25,371 bases of DNA from an uncultured Schwartzia sp. (GTDB taxonomy: Bacteria; Bacillota; Negativicutes; Selenomonadales; Selenomonadaceae). The notes under the pieces were generated by a model that saw only the letters and a program-made list of their open reading frames with translations, was not told the DNA's origin and ran no database searches. The stretch is from contig CAJPQU010000006.1 in the NCBI GenBank assembly GCA_905372875.1, forward strand, positions 1 to 25,371. Reading direction: 5' to 3'. A program made the translations under genes and the position numbers. Positions 1 through 7,122 of this stretch are shown one piece after another. The stretch's first letter is position 1. Every line of letters begins with the position of its first letter.

Positions 1-125
1 TCATTGTGCTTTATATTTTCGGGCATGGATACTATACGATGTTCTTTCGTTAAGAACATTTTGCCGCCGGTTTAATTTTTCAGCTGAAGCTACGGGACGT
101 TCAGCGGGCGGTTTCGTCATTCGAT
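1..125. other. Window edge, possible tail of an upstream gene
   Basis: No gene is called here. One plus-strand frame (from base 3) reads a short hydrophobic stretch ending in YYTMFFR with a stop at 51-53, which could be the C-terminus of a membrane protein cut by the window edge. Another frame stays open to the TAA at 125-127, but its product is unconvincing. An 8-bp perfect inverted repeat, ATGTTCTT / AAGAACAT (39-46 and 52-59), overlaps the first stop. Confidence 0.25.
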
Positions 126-176
126 AAGAGCGCCGAAGAGGGTTTTACAGAAACCCTCTTCGGCGCTCTTATATTT
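126..176 (+). terminator. Strong intrinsic terminator
   Basis: A 20-bp perfect stem (126-145 with 151-170, loop TACAG) is followed by ATATTTTT. It ends whatever is transcribed from the left and isolates the receptor gene downstream. The stem also begins with a run of A, so it could work weakly on the other strand. Confidence 0.85.
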
Positions 177-189
177 TTCGGAATGTTTT

Positions 190-266
190 ATCGGACAGGT
201 TACGGGAAAGTTCAAGTGGGACTAGGATGTGAAAGAGTGGGCCAGGAGCCCTGTGGTCCTTTCCAC
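190..266 (+). promoter_or_regulatory. B12-box-like leader, possible degenerate cobalamin riboswitch
   Basis: The segment carries, in order, GGGAAAG (203-209), TAGGATG (224-230) and GGCCAGGAGCCCTG (240-253). These resemble the 3' half of cobalamin riboswitches, in which a GGGAAG element, a GATGAA element and an AGCCAGGAGACCTGCC B12 box follow each other. ACAGG (about 194-198) could pair with CCTGT (249-253) as a closing helix, and GTGG/CCAC forms a small hairpin just after. The usual 5' half (GGTGAAAATCC-type core) is not seen, and the terminator at 126-170 sits where it would lie. The receptor gene downstream fits cobalamin control. It may be a remnant, a compact variant or chance. Confidence 0.35.
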
Positions 267-338
267 TATAGTTTTGTATGCTCATTTCGTGCCATCCCGG
301 GGAATCTTACAAAAAATTGTATGGGAAAAGATCTCCTA

Positions 339-408
339 TTGCTTAGATTATGAATTTATTATAAAATAAAGTTGATATTGTTTGTATATAATATTATTTA
401 ATAAGGAG
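339..408 (+). promoter_or_regulatory. AT-rich promoter region and RBS of the receptor gene
   Basis: The 70 bases before the receptor are very AT-rich. Candidate elements are TTGCTT (339-344) with TATAAA (360-365, spacing 15), and a perfect TATAAT at 387-392 that lacks a good -35 and lies very close to the RBS. The ribosome binding site AAGGAG (403-408) stands 7 nt before the ATG. Which -10 is used cannot be decided by eye. Confidence 0.4.
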
Positions 409-415
409 AATCTAT

Positions 416-2350
416 ATGTTAAAACAAAAATTGATGTCCTCCCTCTTTCTACCTTTTTTATTCACCGGCGGCCTGATCTGTCAAGCGAAGGCAGTCGATG
501 AAGGCTTAGACGAGTACACCTTGGATACCATCGTTGTCACGGCGCAGCGAACGGAAACCCGGGATCTTGACACACCGGCGACCACTACGGTTATTACGGC
601 GAAGGATATTGAGAACCGCGGGTATCTTAGCGTTTTTGATGCGCTGGATCAAACGGTGGGCATTACCAGTTACAACTATTCCAGCGGGCAGGGGGATAAC
701 GGCAGCTCTACCGGGCGCGTCTATATCAGAGGGCTGGACAAAGGCACGCTGATTTTGGTGAACGGGGCGCCCGTTAACTTAAACAATTACAATTCCCCGG
801 CGGGGATTCCCATCTCGGCGGTGGAGCGCATTGAAATCGTCAAGGGCTCCAATTCCGTTTTGTATGGCAGCGAGGCCATGGGCGGCGTCGTCAATATCAT
901 TACGAAACAAGGCGGCCGTACTAAAAATACGGCTTCAGTCACACTGGGGGATGTGAATACAGGGGGAGAATTCACCAGTCAGGGCGACAAGTACCTTGTT
1001 TCCGTTGGCCGTGAATATTTCAGCACGTTTCATGATTCCCAAATCCGGTACAATAACCCTTATGAGACCATCCGCAAAAAATTTCACAAGGATAATTGGT
1101 TTGCCAGTGTGAATTTTGCTTCAAATCTGACCATGAACTACATGCACACTAAGACGTATGGCACGGGCATGGAGTATTTAGACGAAAAGGGGCGTCGGAA
1201 GAAAACTGGCTACCAGTATGACGACAAGAGGGATCATGTGGCGTTGATCTACGACGATAAAGCGCACAATTTGAAATCAAATCTTTCGTACCATCGCCGC
1301 CGCATTGACGGACAGCAATTTTTAACTAATGGCAAAGTCTCCCGAAGTGGTGCTAGCAGCAACATCATTTTGAGCCGCCTCAATTTTGACACGACAAAAC
1401 AGTGGAAACTTTCCGATCAGGGATCCCTCATCACCGGGCTTACGGCAGATAGAGAAAAATATGAAGAAATTGTCAACCGTGCTCATGCCATTACTCGCGA
1501 CAGCTTGGGGCTGTACACGTCTTACAGCCATGAGTTTTCCGATAAGTTCTCGGTCGTTTTAGGATTGCGAGCTCAGTTTGTGAAGGGGAATAAGGCTGAT
1601 TCGGCGAAAAACGCCTATCTGCCCCAGCTACAAACCCTGTATAAAATCGATGAACAAACGAGCTGGTACACGAACATCGGAAAATCGTTTGAAATGCCGG
1701 CCATCAACTCTCTCTATAGCATGGGCGGCACGGCGCGCAACGATAACTTAAAACCTCAAGAGGGCTGGTCGTATGAAACGGGCATTAAGCGCGTCACCGA
1801 TACCAGCACCTTCAAGGCGGCTGTATTTACCATGAAAATGGACAATAAATTCGCTTGGAGAAAATATAAGGATTTAGGGCTGATTCCGCCCATAGGCATT
1901 GATCCCGATAACTACATTCAGGTGAATTTGGGGGAATTTAGAAATACTGGGTTGGAAGTGGAATATACGAAGCGGTTAGGGGACAGGTGGCATTACAACG
2001 CGGGCTTTACGGTACAGAACCCGGAGGCAAAGGATGCCGGGGTCTGGGTGCAGGAGTCTTCCCGTTGGCAGATGACGACGGGCGTGCAGTATGGCATCGG
2101 AAAGTTTCATTCCAGCCTGAATCTCTTCTGGGCAGGGGACAGAGAGGACGCCAGCAAAAAGATCGCGGGCAAATATCACCCCATGCGGGATAAGGTGGAC
2201 TTGAACGCGGTGTTATCCTATACGCCGGATCAGCACAGCAGCTTTAAGCTCAATTTTTACAACCTGCTGAATCGGGACAATGTCATCAACGTCAGCGAGA
2301 ATTTGGCGCGCCCCTTCAACTGGTCGATGACGTACACCTGTACGTTCTGA
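416..2350 (+). CDS. TonB-dependent outer-membrane receptor (BtuB-like)
   Basis: This 644-residue protein is a 22-strand outer-membrane receptor of the TonB-dependent family. It binds a scarce ligand (cobalamin or a ferric chelate) outside the cell and passes it to the periplasm using ExbB/ExbD/TonB energy. A signal peptide ends about residue 26 (AKA before V27). A TonB box DTIVVTA lies at 37-43. The plug domain (about 52-165) contains VYIRG (102-106) and the conserved ERIEIVKG...LYGSEAMGGVVNIIT block (137-163). The barrel fills the rest and ends in the aromatic C-terminus TF expected for BAM-dependent insertion. Start ATG has AAGGAG 7 nt upstream. The next gene is a matching periplasmic binding protein. 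The plug block and the B12-box-like leader favour cobalamin, but a siderophore or heme ligand is possible. Its presence marks the host as a diderm Firmicute. Confidence 0.93.
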   Translation: MLKQKLMSSLFLPFLFTGGLICQAKAVDEGLDEYTLDTIVVTAQRTETRDLDTPATTTVITAKDIENRGYLSVFDALDQTVGITSYNYSSGQGDNGSSTGRVYIRGLDKGTLILVNGAPVNLNNYNSPAGIPISAVERIEIVKGSNSVLYGSEAMGGVVNIITKQGGRTKNTASVTLGDVNTGGEFTSQGDKYLVSVGREYFSTFHDSQIRYNNPYETIRKKFHKDNWFASVNFASNLTMNYMHTKTYGTGMEYLDEKGRRKKTGYQYDDKRDHVALIYDDKAHNLKSNLSYHRRRIDGQQFLTNGKVSRSGASSNIILSRLNFDTTKQWKLSDQGSLITGLTADREKYEEIVNRAHAITRDSLGLYTSYSHEFSDKFSVVLGLRAQFVKGNKADSAKNAYLPQLQTLYKIDEQTSWYTNIGKSFEMPAINSLYSMGGTARNDNLKPQEGWSYETGIKRVTDTSTFKAAVFTMKMDNKFAWRKYKDLGLIPPIGIDPDNYIQVNLGEFRNTGLEVEYTKRLGDRWHYNAGFTVQNPEAKDAGVWVQESSRWQMTTGVQYGIGKFHSSLNLFWAGDREDASKKIAGKYHPMRDKVDLNAVLSYTPDQHSSFKLNFYNLLNRDNVINVSENLARPFNWSMTYTCTF

Positions 2351-2440
2351 TGCGTTAGGTCGGCTTTTAGCAATGTACAAACGGGAACGAACCGAAAGGA
2401 GAAACATTTTCGCAACCGGATCCGCGGCTATAACTAACAG

Positions 2441-2475
2441 AGAAGAGGGAATGGATGGCTTCCATTCCCTCTTCT
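2441..2475 (+). other. Intercistronic hairpin without T-tract
   Basis: A perfect 15-bp stem (2441-2455 with 2461-2475, loop TGGCT) lies between the receptor and the binding-protein gene. No U-run follows, so it is more likely a processing or mRNA-stability element that sets different expression levels for the two genes than a full terminator. An unused-looking Shine-Dalgarno (AAAGGAG, about 2396-2402) lies just upstream with no ATG behind it. Confidence 0.5.
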
Positions 2476-2507
2476 GTACGCGCAGAAGAGAATAGGATTG
2501 ATATTTT

Positions 2508-3431
2508 GTGAAAAAGATTTTACTGCTCATAAGCTGCCTCTTGGCACTGGGCATCATCGTTCACGGAGATACCCGGCTCGGCCAATTTTTTATCAACCAT
2601 CAAGCGACATCAGTAACCAGTCAGACCAAACTTCCTCAATACAGGCGGATATTGGCCATTAGTCCGGCGCTCCAGGAAATTGTCCTGGCCTTAGCAGAGC
2701 CAGAACAGATCGTGGCGGTTAGCCCTTCTAGTAAAAATTCTCCGATTCCAGAAGTAGCCCAGGCGGCCCAAAAGATCAATGGGCAGATATCTGAACGTCC
2801 CGGCACAGAGGAAATTGTTGCCCTCCATCCGGATATTGTACTCCTTCCCATCGTTTTTTCCCGCGATCAAGCCGGCATCCTGGCTGACATGAATGTCAAT
2901 GTGCTGCCATTAGGGATCCCCAATGGCTATCAGGAGTTAAAAGCGCGCCTTCTACTGATTGCCGAAAAGTTGGGATTGCCGGAAAAAGGCCGAGCATTAA
3001 CAGATCAAATGGATAAAAAGTTAGCGCGGATTAAAGAAAAAAACAAAGCGATCCAGACACCGAAACTGGTCATTGCTTATTCTGTCAACGGCGCGTTCGG
3101 TCGAAAAAACGGCTCTTTTGATAATATTTGCCGGGAAGCCGGTGCGGTCAATGGCGGTGGAGTAGTGAATCTGAAGCAGGGGGAGCATCTTTCTAAAGAA
3201 CAGGTGGTGGAGCTCGATCCCGATGTGATTTTGTGCGCCCGTTCCATTCAGGACAGCAAGATTCATCAGGATATTTTGCATGATCCGGCCTTTCAAACTA
3301 TCAAAGCCGTCAAGAACCACCAGGTATTGCTGGTTGAGGACCGCTATATCTCTTCTGTTACCCAATCCTTTGTGGATGCGGTGGAAGCTGTTTCCCAACT
3401 GGTGTACCCGGAATTGTGGGATTTTGACTGA
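2508..3431 (+). CDS. Periplasmic substrate-binding protein, BtuF/FecB type
   Basis: This 307-residue protein belongs to the helical-backbone metal-receptor class of ABC substrate-binding proteins (periplasmic binding protein family 2, BtuF/FhuD/FecB). It would carry cobalamin or a ferric chelate from the outer-membrane receptor to an inner-membrane BtuCD-like importer. The N-terminus (KK then a hydrophobic stretch to about residue 19) is a signal peptide or membrane anchor. LISC at 7-10 resembles a lipobox but is unusually close to the start. The first lobe begins RRILAISPALQEIVLALA and contains EEIVALHPDIVLLP; the second has a matching VVELDPDVILCA segment. The start is GTG with only a weak RBS. 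It follows the receptor by 157 bp in the same direction. No permease or ATPase gene for this importer is adjacent, so these must be encoded elsewhere. Confidence 0.88.
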   Translation: MKKILLLISCLLALGIIVHGDTRLGQFFINHQATSVTSQTKLPQYRRILAISPALQEIVLALAEPEQIVAVSPSSKNSPIPEVAQAAQKINGQISERPGTEEIVALHPDIVLLPIVFSRDQAGILADMNVNVLPLGIPNGYQELKARLLLIAEKLGLPEKGRALTDQMDKKLARIKEKNKAIQTPKLVIAYSVNGAFGRKNGSFDNICREAGAVNGGGVVNLKQGEHLSKEQVVELDPDVILCARSIQDSKIHQDILHDPAFQTIKAVKNHQVLLVEDRYISSVTQSFVDAVEAVSQLVYPELWDFD

Positions 3432-3494
3432 TACAGGCAGCGCAGCGATTGTTTACGTTCAGCTGCGCGACAGGGATAAGGCCTTTTGGCGGTT

Positions 3495-3599
3495 ATGAGG
3501 AAATTTTCCATGGCAGGAAAAGGAGTACGGTCCTTTGTGTCGAAGAATACTTTAGGGGACAAAAGACCGAAAATGATGGCGTTATATATTTTGCGTTGA
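3495..3599 (+). other. Possible 34-codon small ORF or leader
   Basis: ATG at 3495 opens a basic 34-codon frame (begins MRKFSMAGKG, ends ALYILR) with its stop just before the RBS of the chemoreceptor gene. The ribosome binding site is poor, and no family is recognised. It could be a remnant of a gene start or chance. It is recorded because the bases between the binding-protein gene and the chemoreceptor would otherwise be unexplained. Confidence 0.2.
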
Positions 3600-3616
3600 A
3601 AGGATGCGAAGGTTTT

Positions 3617-4459
3617 ATGGCTTTGCCGGCAGGAATTCATACGAATGAGGAGATTATAAGAGCGATGCAGGTCGCAGCTCTTTATGTTGGTGCCATCTTT
3701 CGCGAGGACGCGGCGATCCGAGTCACAGATAGCGAAAAGGTTCTCACGTACGTTCCGGGACGGGCGCTGGATATCCGGGTGGAGGAGGGGACCCCTATCA
3801 CAGCGCGGATGGCGCGCTGCCTTAAGGAGGACAGGGTCGATACCTACGAAGTGGAAAAAGAGAAGTATGGGATCCCTATCAAGGTTATCAATGCGCCTTT
3901 TCATGGTATTCACGGAGAAGTCATCGGCATGATTTCGGCGGTCTTAAATATCAATGATGCGGCGGAATTGATAGAATCCATGAATTCTATTTCTCGTTTG
4001 ACGCAGACAGTCTACGCGTCTGTAGAGGAGGTGTCCCAGAGTGCCAATGAGCTGGCACAGGCGGGACAAGACTCGGTAGCTCAGGCGGCGGTGCTGAAGG
4101 AAAAGAACGCGGATACCAGCAAGGTCATTGAATTCATCAATAACATCGCCCAGCAGATAAATCTTTTAGGATTGAACGCGGCGATTGAGGCGGCTCGGGC
4201 CGGGGAACAAGGGCGCGGCTTTGCTGTCGTCGCCGAGGAAGTTCGCAAGTTAGCGGAGCAGTCCCGGGAAGCGACGGAGAAAATTCAGGCGACGTTGACG
4301 GAGATGAATCGAGCCGTAGCGGAAATTTCAAAGTCCATTGAGACGACGGGGGCGATCAGCGAGGAGCAGGCCGCTTCCACGGAGCAGATCACGGTGAACC
4401 TGTCCGAGGTCAGAAAGGCGGCGGAGCGGTTGGAAACTTTTGTACAGACCTTAAAATAA
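3617..4459 (+). CDS. Short soluble methyl-accepting chemotaxis-type protein
   Basis: From the chosen start this is a 280-residue cytoplasmic chemoreceptor without membrane segments. Residues 1-115 form a small alpha/beta sensor domain that ends in GEVIGMISAVL, resembling PAS/GAF-like input domains in other short firmicute receptors. Residues about 120-280 are a shortened signalling coiled coil. Its hairpin tip (NNIAQQINLLGLNAAIEAAR, then AGEQGRGFAVVAEEVRKLAEQS) is the CheA/CheW contact site and is fully conserved. The open frame extends 56 codons upstream, but that part has no recognisable homology; ATG 3617 has AAGGAT 12 nt and GAAGG 4 nt upstream and begins the sensor domain. The ligand is unknown. 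Its place after the receptor/binding-protein genes may be coincidental, since a separate unit is possible. Confidence 0.85.
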   Translation: MALPAGIHTNEEIIRAMQVAALYVGAIFREDAAIRVTDSEKVLTYVPGRALDIRVEEGTPITARMARCLKEDRVDTYEVEKEKYGIPIKVINAPFHGIHGEVIGMISAVLNINDAAELIESMNSISRLTQTVYASVEEVSQSANELAQAGQDSVAQAAVLKEKNADTSKVIEFINNIAQQINLLGLNAAIEAARAGEQGRGFAVVAEEVRKLAEQSREATEKIQATLTEMNRAVAEISKSIETTGAISEEQAASTEQITVNLSEVRKAAERLETFVQTLK

Positions 4460-4527
4460 GGGATCGTGAAGTGATGTTGGCACAAGAGCTTCACGGCGGT
4501 TCTGGGAGAGAACGGTTTTGACGCACG

Positions 4528-4566
4528 AGAAAAGAGGGCTTCCTGGGGAGAGGCCCTCTTTTCTGT
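4528..4566 (+). terminator. Intrinsic terminator after the soluble chemoreceptor gene
   Basis: A 12-bp stem (4528-4539 with 4553-4564) whose 3' arm ends in CTCTTTTCT closes the plus-strand unit. It lies about 70 bases past the stop codon at 4459. Confidence 0.8.
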
Positions 4567-4586
4567 GCCAATCAAGAACTATCGAT

Positions 4587-4613
4587 AAAAAAACCGCCGA
4601 TTTTATCGGCGGT
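4587..4613 (-). terminator. Intrinsic terminator of the XRE regulator gene
   Basis: Read on the minus strand, ACCGCCGA (4613-4606) pairs with TCGGCGGT (4600-4593) around a 5-nt loop and is followed by a run of seven T (4593-4587). It begins 7 bases after the stop of the minus-strand regulator. Confidence 0.88.
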
Positions 4614-4619
4614 GAAAAG

Positions 4620-4976
4620 TCAAGGGACGCGTCGGTTATCAGCCTCTTCGCTGTAAAGGGCGTTGAGGAGGCTGACCAATTTTTTCCGATCCTTTTGCGT
4701 CGGCGTTCGAGAAAAGATCTTGTAAGAGCCTTCCATGAGGAAGGAAGCCAGGTCGATGCCCGGTTCTTTGCGCGTGTATGGCCGGTCATGCTTCAGGAGA
4801 AAATCCAACGATACGTGAAAGTAATCAGCAATTTTTTTGAGGGTCTCATGATCCGGCTCGCGCACACCGCGCTCGTAACGGTTGTAGGTGGATTGCCCGA
4901 TGTGCAGGGCGTTGGCAATATTTGTCTGGGTCAGTGCTTCTTTTTCGCGCAGATATCGAAGTCGGTTGTTTTGCAT
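4620..4976 (-). CDS. XRE-family transcriptional regulator
   Basis: This 118-residue protein has an N-terminal Cro/CI-type helix-turn-helix (about residues 4-62): LREKEALTQTNIANALHIGQ, then a recognition helix STYNRYERG, then PDHETLKKIADYFHVSLDFLL. The C-terminal 55 residues are charged and may form a short dimerisation helix. The frame is open 34 codons further upstream, but ATG 4976 has a GGAAGGGG ribosome binding site about 10 nt away and starts right at the HTH, while a promoter -10 at 5083-5088 would put the transcript start near the longer ORF's first codon. Target genes are unknown; it may control itself or the neighbouring aminotransferase operon. Confidence 0.85.
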   Translation of the reverse strand: MQNNRLRYLREKEALTQTNIANALHIGQSTYNRYERGVREPDHETLKKIADYFHVSLDFLLKHDRPYTRKEPGIDLASFLMEGSYKIFSRTPTQKDRKKLVSLLNALYSEEADNRRVP

Positions 4977-5082
4977 ATGTTCCAAACCCCTTCCTATTGA
5001 TTTGGAAGAACGCCGCCCCTGTTTAGAAAATCGTCGAGGCTTTTTGTCATTCGATTGACGTTCCCGCGGAATGTACACCTAT

Positions 5083-5134
5083 ATTTTACCAGAAAATAGG
5101 CGGCTATGCCGCAAAATATGCTAAAATGGCATAG
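5083..5134 (-). promoter_or_regulatory. Promoter and candidate operator of the XRE gene
   Basis: On the minus strand an extended -10, TGGTAAAAT (5091-5083), lies about 107 bp before the regulator start. Just upstream is a perfect 7-bp inverted repeat, CTATGCC (5104-5110) and GGCATAG (5128-5134), spaced by 17 bp. This places it around the -35 region, a good site for autoregulation by the XRE protein. No clear -35 hexamer is seen. Confidence 0.45.
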
Positions 5135-5167
5135 AAATTTTTGGAAAATTTATATTATAATTCCCAT

Positions 5168-6343
5168 TCATTTTATGTGCTTTTCAACGAAATTGCCGAT
5201 GCGCTGTAAGGCTTCATCGATTTGATTAAGGGAGGTAGCGTAGGAGCAGCGGATGTAGCCTTCACCGCAGGTACCGAAAGCGCTGCCCGGCACGAGGGCC
5301 ACGTGTTCGGACATCAGAAGTTTTTCCGCGAATTCTTCGGAGGATAAACCTGTGGCGGTAATATCGGGAAAGATGTAAAAGGCGCCTTTGGGTTCAAAAC
5401 ATTTGAGTCCCATTTTTTGAAACCCGTTGTAGATGAAGCTCCGGCGGCGATCGTATTCGGCTACCATCTTCTTCATATATTTTTCCCCGCGCCGCAGGGC
5501 TTCGATGGCCGCAACCTGAGCGGTGATGGGGGCGCAGAGCATAGTATACTGGTGAATCTTTGTCATGGCGGCGATGATTTCCGGTGCGCCGAGGGCGTAG
5601 CCGATGCGCCAACCGGTCATGGCGTAAGCTTTAGAGAAGCCATTCAGGAGGATAGTTCGCGCTTTCATGCCCGGGAGGGATGGGAACGCGATATGAGTTT
5701 CTCCGCTGTAGGTTAAGTCGCCGTAAATCTCATCGGAGATGACGATGAGATCATGTTCCTCGGCGAACTGGGCGATGGCTGAGAGATCGTCTTTTCCCAT
5801 GACCGCGCCGGTGGGATTGTTGGGATAGCCGATGAGAAGCGCTTTGGTGCGGGGTGTGAGATGAGCCGCTAAATCCTTCGGCGTGATGCGAAATTCGTTT
5901 TCAATTTTTGCCGGAACGGGAACGCCGATGCCGCCGGCGAGAGCGGCACACGCCTTGTAAGAAACATAGCACGGTTCGGGGATCAGAATTTCGTCCCCGG
6001 GAGAGAGAACGGCCCGCATGGCCAGGTCTAAAGCTTCGCTGACCCCCACGGTGACGAGGACGTCGGTGGCCGGATCATAGTCGAGGCTGTAGCGAGCCTT
6101 CTGGAGGCGGGCGATCTCCTGCCGCAGTTCCAGCATGCCCCGATTGGCGGTATAGGAAGTATAGCCTTGTTCTAAGCCGTAGACACAGCTTTCCCGGATG
6201 GTCCACGGGGTTACGAAATCCGGTTCGCCTACGCCTAAAGAGATGACGTCCTCCATTTCGGCAGCAATGTCAAAGAAGCGGCGGATGCCTGAGGGCGGGA
6301 TGCTTTGCACCGTGGGGGAGAGAATGGCAGACCAGTCCTTCAT
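5168..6343 (-). CDS. Class I PLP-dependent aminotransferase
   Basis: This 391-residue enzyme is a fold-type I aminotransferase of the aspartate/alanine/PatA group, moving an amino group between an amino acid and a 2-oxoacid in the cytoplasm. Visible marks are SLGVGEPDF (35-43), YPNNPTGA (173-180), D204 that holds the pyridine nitrogen (SDEIYG), the PLP lysine K238 in GFSKAYAMTGWR, R246, and the substrate carboxylate-binding arginine R365 in GYIRCSYA. Length and motifs are complete. It overlaps the Lrp/AsnC regulator stop by 4 bp (ATGA), so the two are translationally coupled. The alanine-specific T-box ahead of the operon suggests that alanine supply or turnover is its physiological role, but substrate cannot be read from the motifs. 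Alternatives are aspartate, aromatic or N-acetyl-diaminopimelate aminotransferase. Confidence 0.92.
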   Translation of the reverse strand: MKDWSAILSPTVQSIPPSGIRRFFDIAAEMEDVISLGVGEPDFVTPWTIRESCVYGLEQGYTSYTANRGMLELRQEIARLQKARYSLDYDPATDVLVTVGVSEALDLAMRAVLSPGDEILIPEPCYVSYKACAALAGGIGVPVPAKIENEFRITPKDLAAHLTPRTKALLIGYPNNPTGAVMGKDDLSAIAQFAEEHDLIVISDEIYGDLTYSGETHIAFPSLPGMKARTILLNGFSKAYAMTGWRIGYALGAPEIIAAMTKIHQYTMLCAPITAQVAAIEALRRGEKYMKKMVAEYDRRRSFIYNGFQKMGLKCFEPKGAFYIFPDITATGLSSEEFAEKLLMSEHVALVPGSAFGTCGEGYIRCSYATSLNQIDEALQRIGNFVEKHIK

Positions 6344-6819
6344 GGTGACACCACCAGTCTGCGGTCACATTCTTTATTGTCGACGATAAGACCGTCTTTT
6401 TTGTAAGGTTTCAGCATGAAGTGGCTGCGGGTAGAGGTAACACCGTCGATGGTGGCCAGTCGGGTGGCGATGAAGTCGGCGATATCGGAGAGCGATTTGC
6501 CCTCGATGATGACCAAAAGGTCAAAGATTCCGCTCATGAGGTAGACGGACTGCACTTCGTCAAAGCGGCAGATGCGCTCGGCGATGGCGTCGAAGCCCAC
6601 TTCCCGCTGCGGCCTTAGCTTTACCTCAATGACGGCAGTGACGAAATTTTCTCCCGCTTTATTCCAGTTGATGAGGGTATTGTAGCCCAAGATGACCTGA
6701 TCTTTTTCCAGGCGGCGGAGGTCTTTTTCCACTTCGTATTCGCTGCGCTGTAAGATAGCGGCCAGCTCGCTCACCGGGCGCCGGGCGTCGTGCTCCAAAA
6801 GTTCCAGCAGTTCTTTCAT
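6340..6819 (-). CDS. Lrp/AsnC-family regulator
   Basis: This 159-residue protein is a feast/famine regulator. The N-terminal winged HTH spans about residues 1-50 (MKELLELLEHDARRPVSELA, then ILQRSEYEVEKDLRRLEKDQVILGY). A RAM/AsnC ligand-binding domain follows (about 60-140), with the family-typical EVQSVYLMSGIFDLLVIIEG segment and TSTRSHFMLKPYKKDG end. The frame is open 7 codons earlier, but the AAAGGAG at 6834-6828 is 8 nt before ATG 6819, and overlaps or abuts the earlier ATGs. It is the first gene of an operon with the aminotransferase and lies directly behind the T-box. Such pairs usually have the regulator sense the amino acid made or used by the enzyme; that is inference here. Confidence 0.9.
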   Translation of the reverse strand: MKELLELLEHDARRPVSELAAILQRSEYEVEKDLRRLEKDQVILGYNTLINWNKAGENFVTAVIEVKLRPQREVGFDAIAERICRFDEVQSVYLMSGIFDLLVIIEGKSLSDIADFIATRLATIDGVTSTRSHFMLKPYKKDGLIVDNKECDRRLVVSP

Positions 6820-6858
6820 GTTCATGGCTCCTTTCGCCAAACAGAGAAATTGGAATAA

Positions 6859-7099
6859 AAAAAGCCCCGTCCGGCAAAGGACGAGGGGCTTATTCCCGTG
6901 GTACCACCTTTATGAGCCGAAAGATCAGCTCTCTCTTACGCTTTATCGCGGCACGCGGCGAGGTTTCCCCCGCATGCTCACGGATAGCTTTCCATCTCTT
7001 CCTTTAGCGGCTCGCAGCGCCCGCCGCCTCTCTGATGAAGCGCGATTTTGCCGCGCTTTCCCAAAGGAGCAAAAATGTACTTTTCCGATCATTGCATAA
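6859..7099 (-). ncRNA. T-box leader, specifier GCU (alanine)
   Basis: Read on the minus strand, the leader carries a canonical T-box, AAGGTGGTACCACGG (about 6910-6896), followed by an intrinsic terminator AAGCCCC...GGGGCTTTTTTT (6892-6857). Stem I is recognisable: a TGATCGGAAAAGTA 5' side with K-turn and S-turn type sequences, an AGAGAG bulge, a GGCGCTGCGAGCC distal loop, and a 3' side GAAAGCTATCCGTGAGC. CGGA and TCCG close the specifier loop, leaving GCT (6988-6986) followed by A as the specifier. The base after UGG in the T-box is U, which pairs with discriminator A73 of tRNA-Ala; an AGC (Ser) reading would need G73, as seen in the tRNA-Ser of this window. Uncharged tRNA-Ala should stop termination and switch on the Lrp-aminotransferase operon. 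Confidence 0.9.
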
Positions 7100-7120
7100 G
7101 ACTATGGTTTTGGTTAAAAT
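7092..7120 (+). promoter_or_regulatory. Sigma-A-type promoter for yhcH-purL
   Basis: TTGCAT (7092-7097), 17-bp spacer, TAAAAT (7115-7120). The predicted start near 7127 gives a leader of about 60 nt to the YhcH-family gene. It overlaps the start region of the T-box transcript on the other strand. Confidence 0.6.
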
Positions 7121-7122
7121 AG

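Noticed and set aside
3449..3616. 56-codon N-terminal extension of the soluble chemoreceptor
   Set aside because: No homology-like sequence and no RBS at 3449; the sensor domain begins at the internal ATG.
4977..5078. 34-codon N-terminal extension of the XRE regulator
   Set aside because: It lies at the predicted transcript start, is unlike the family, and an RBS precedes the internal ATG.
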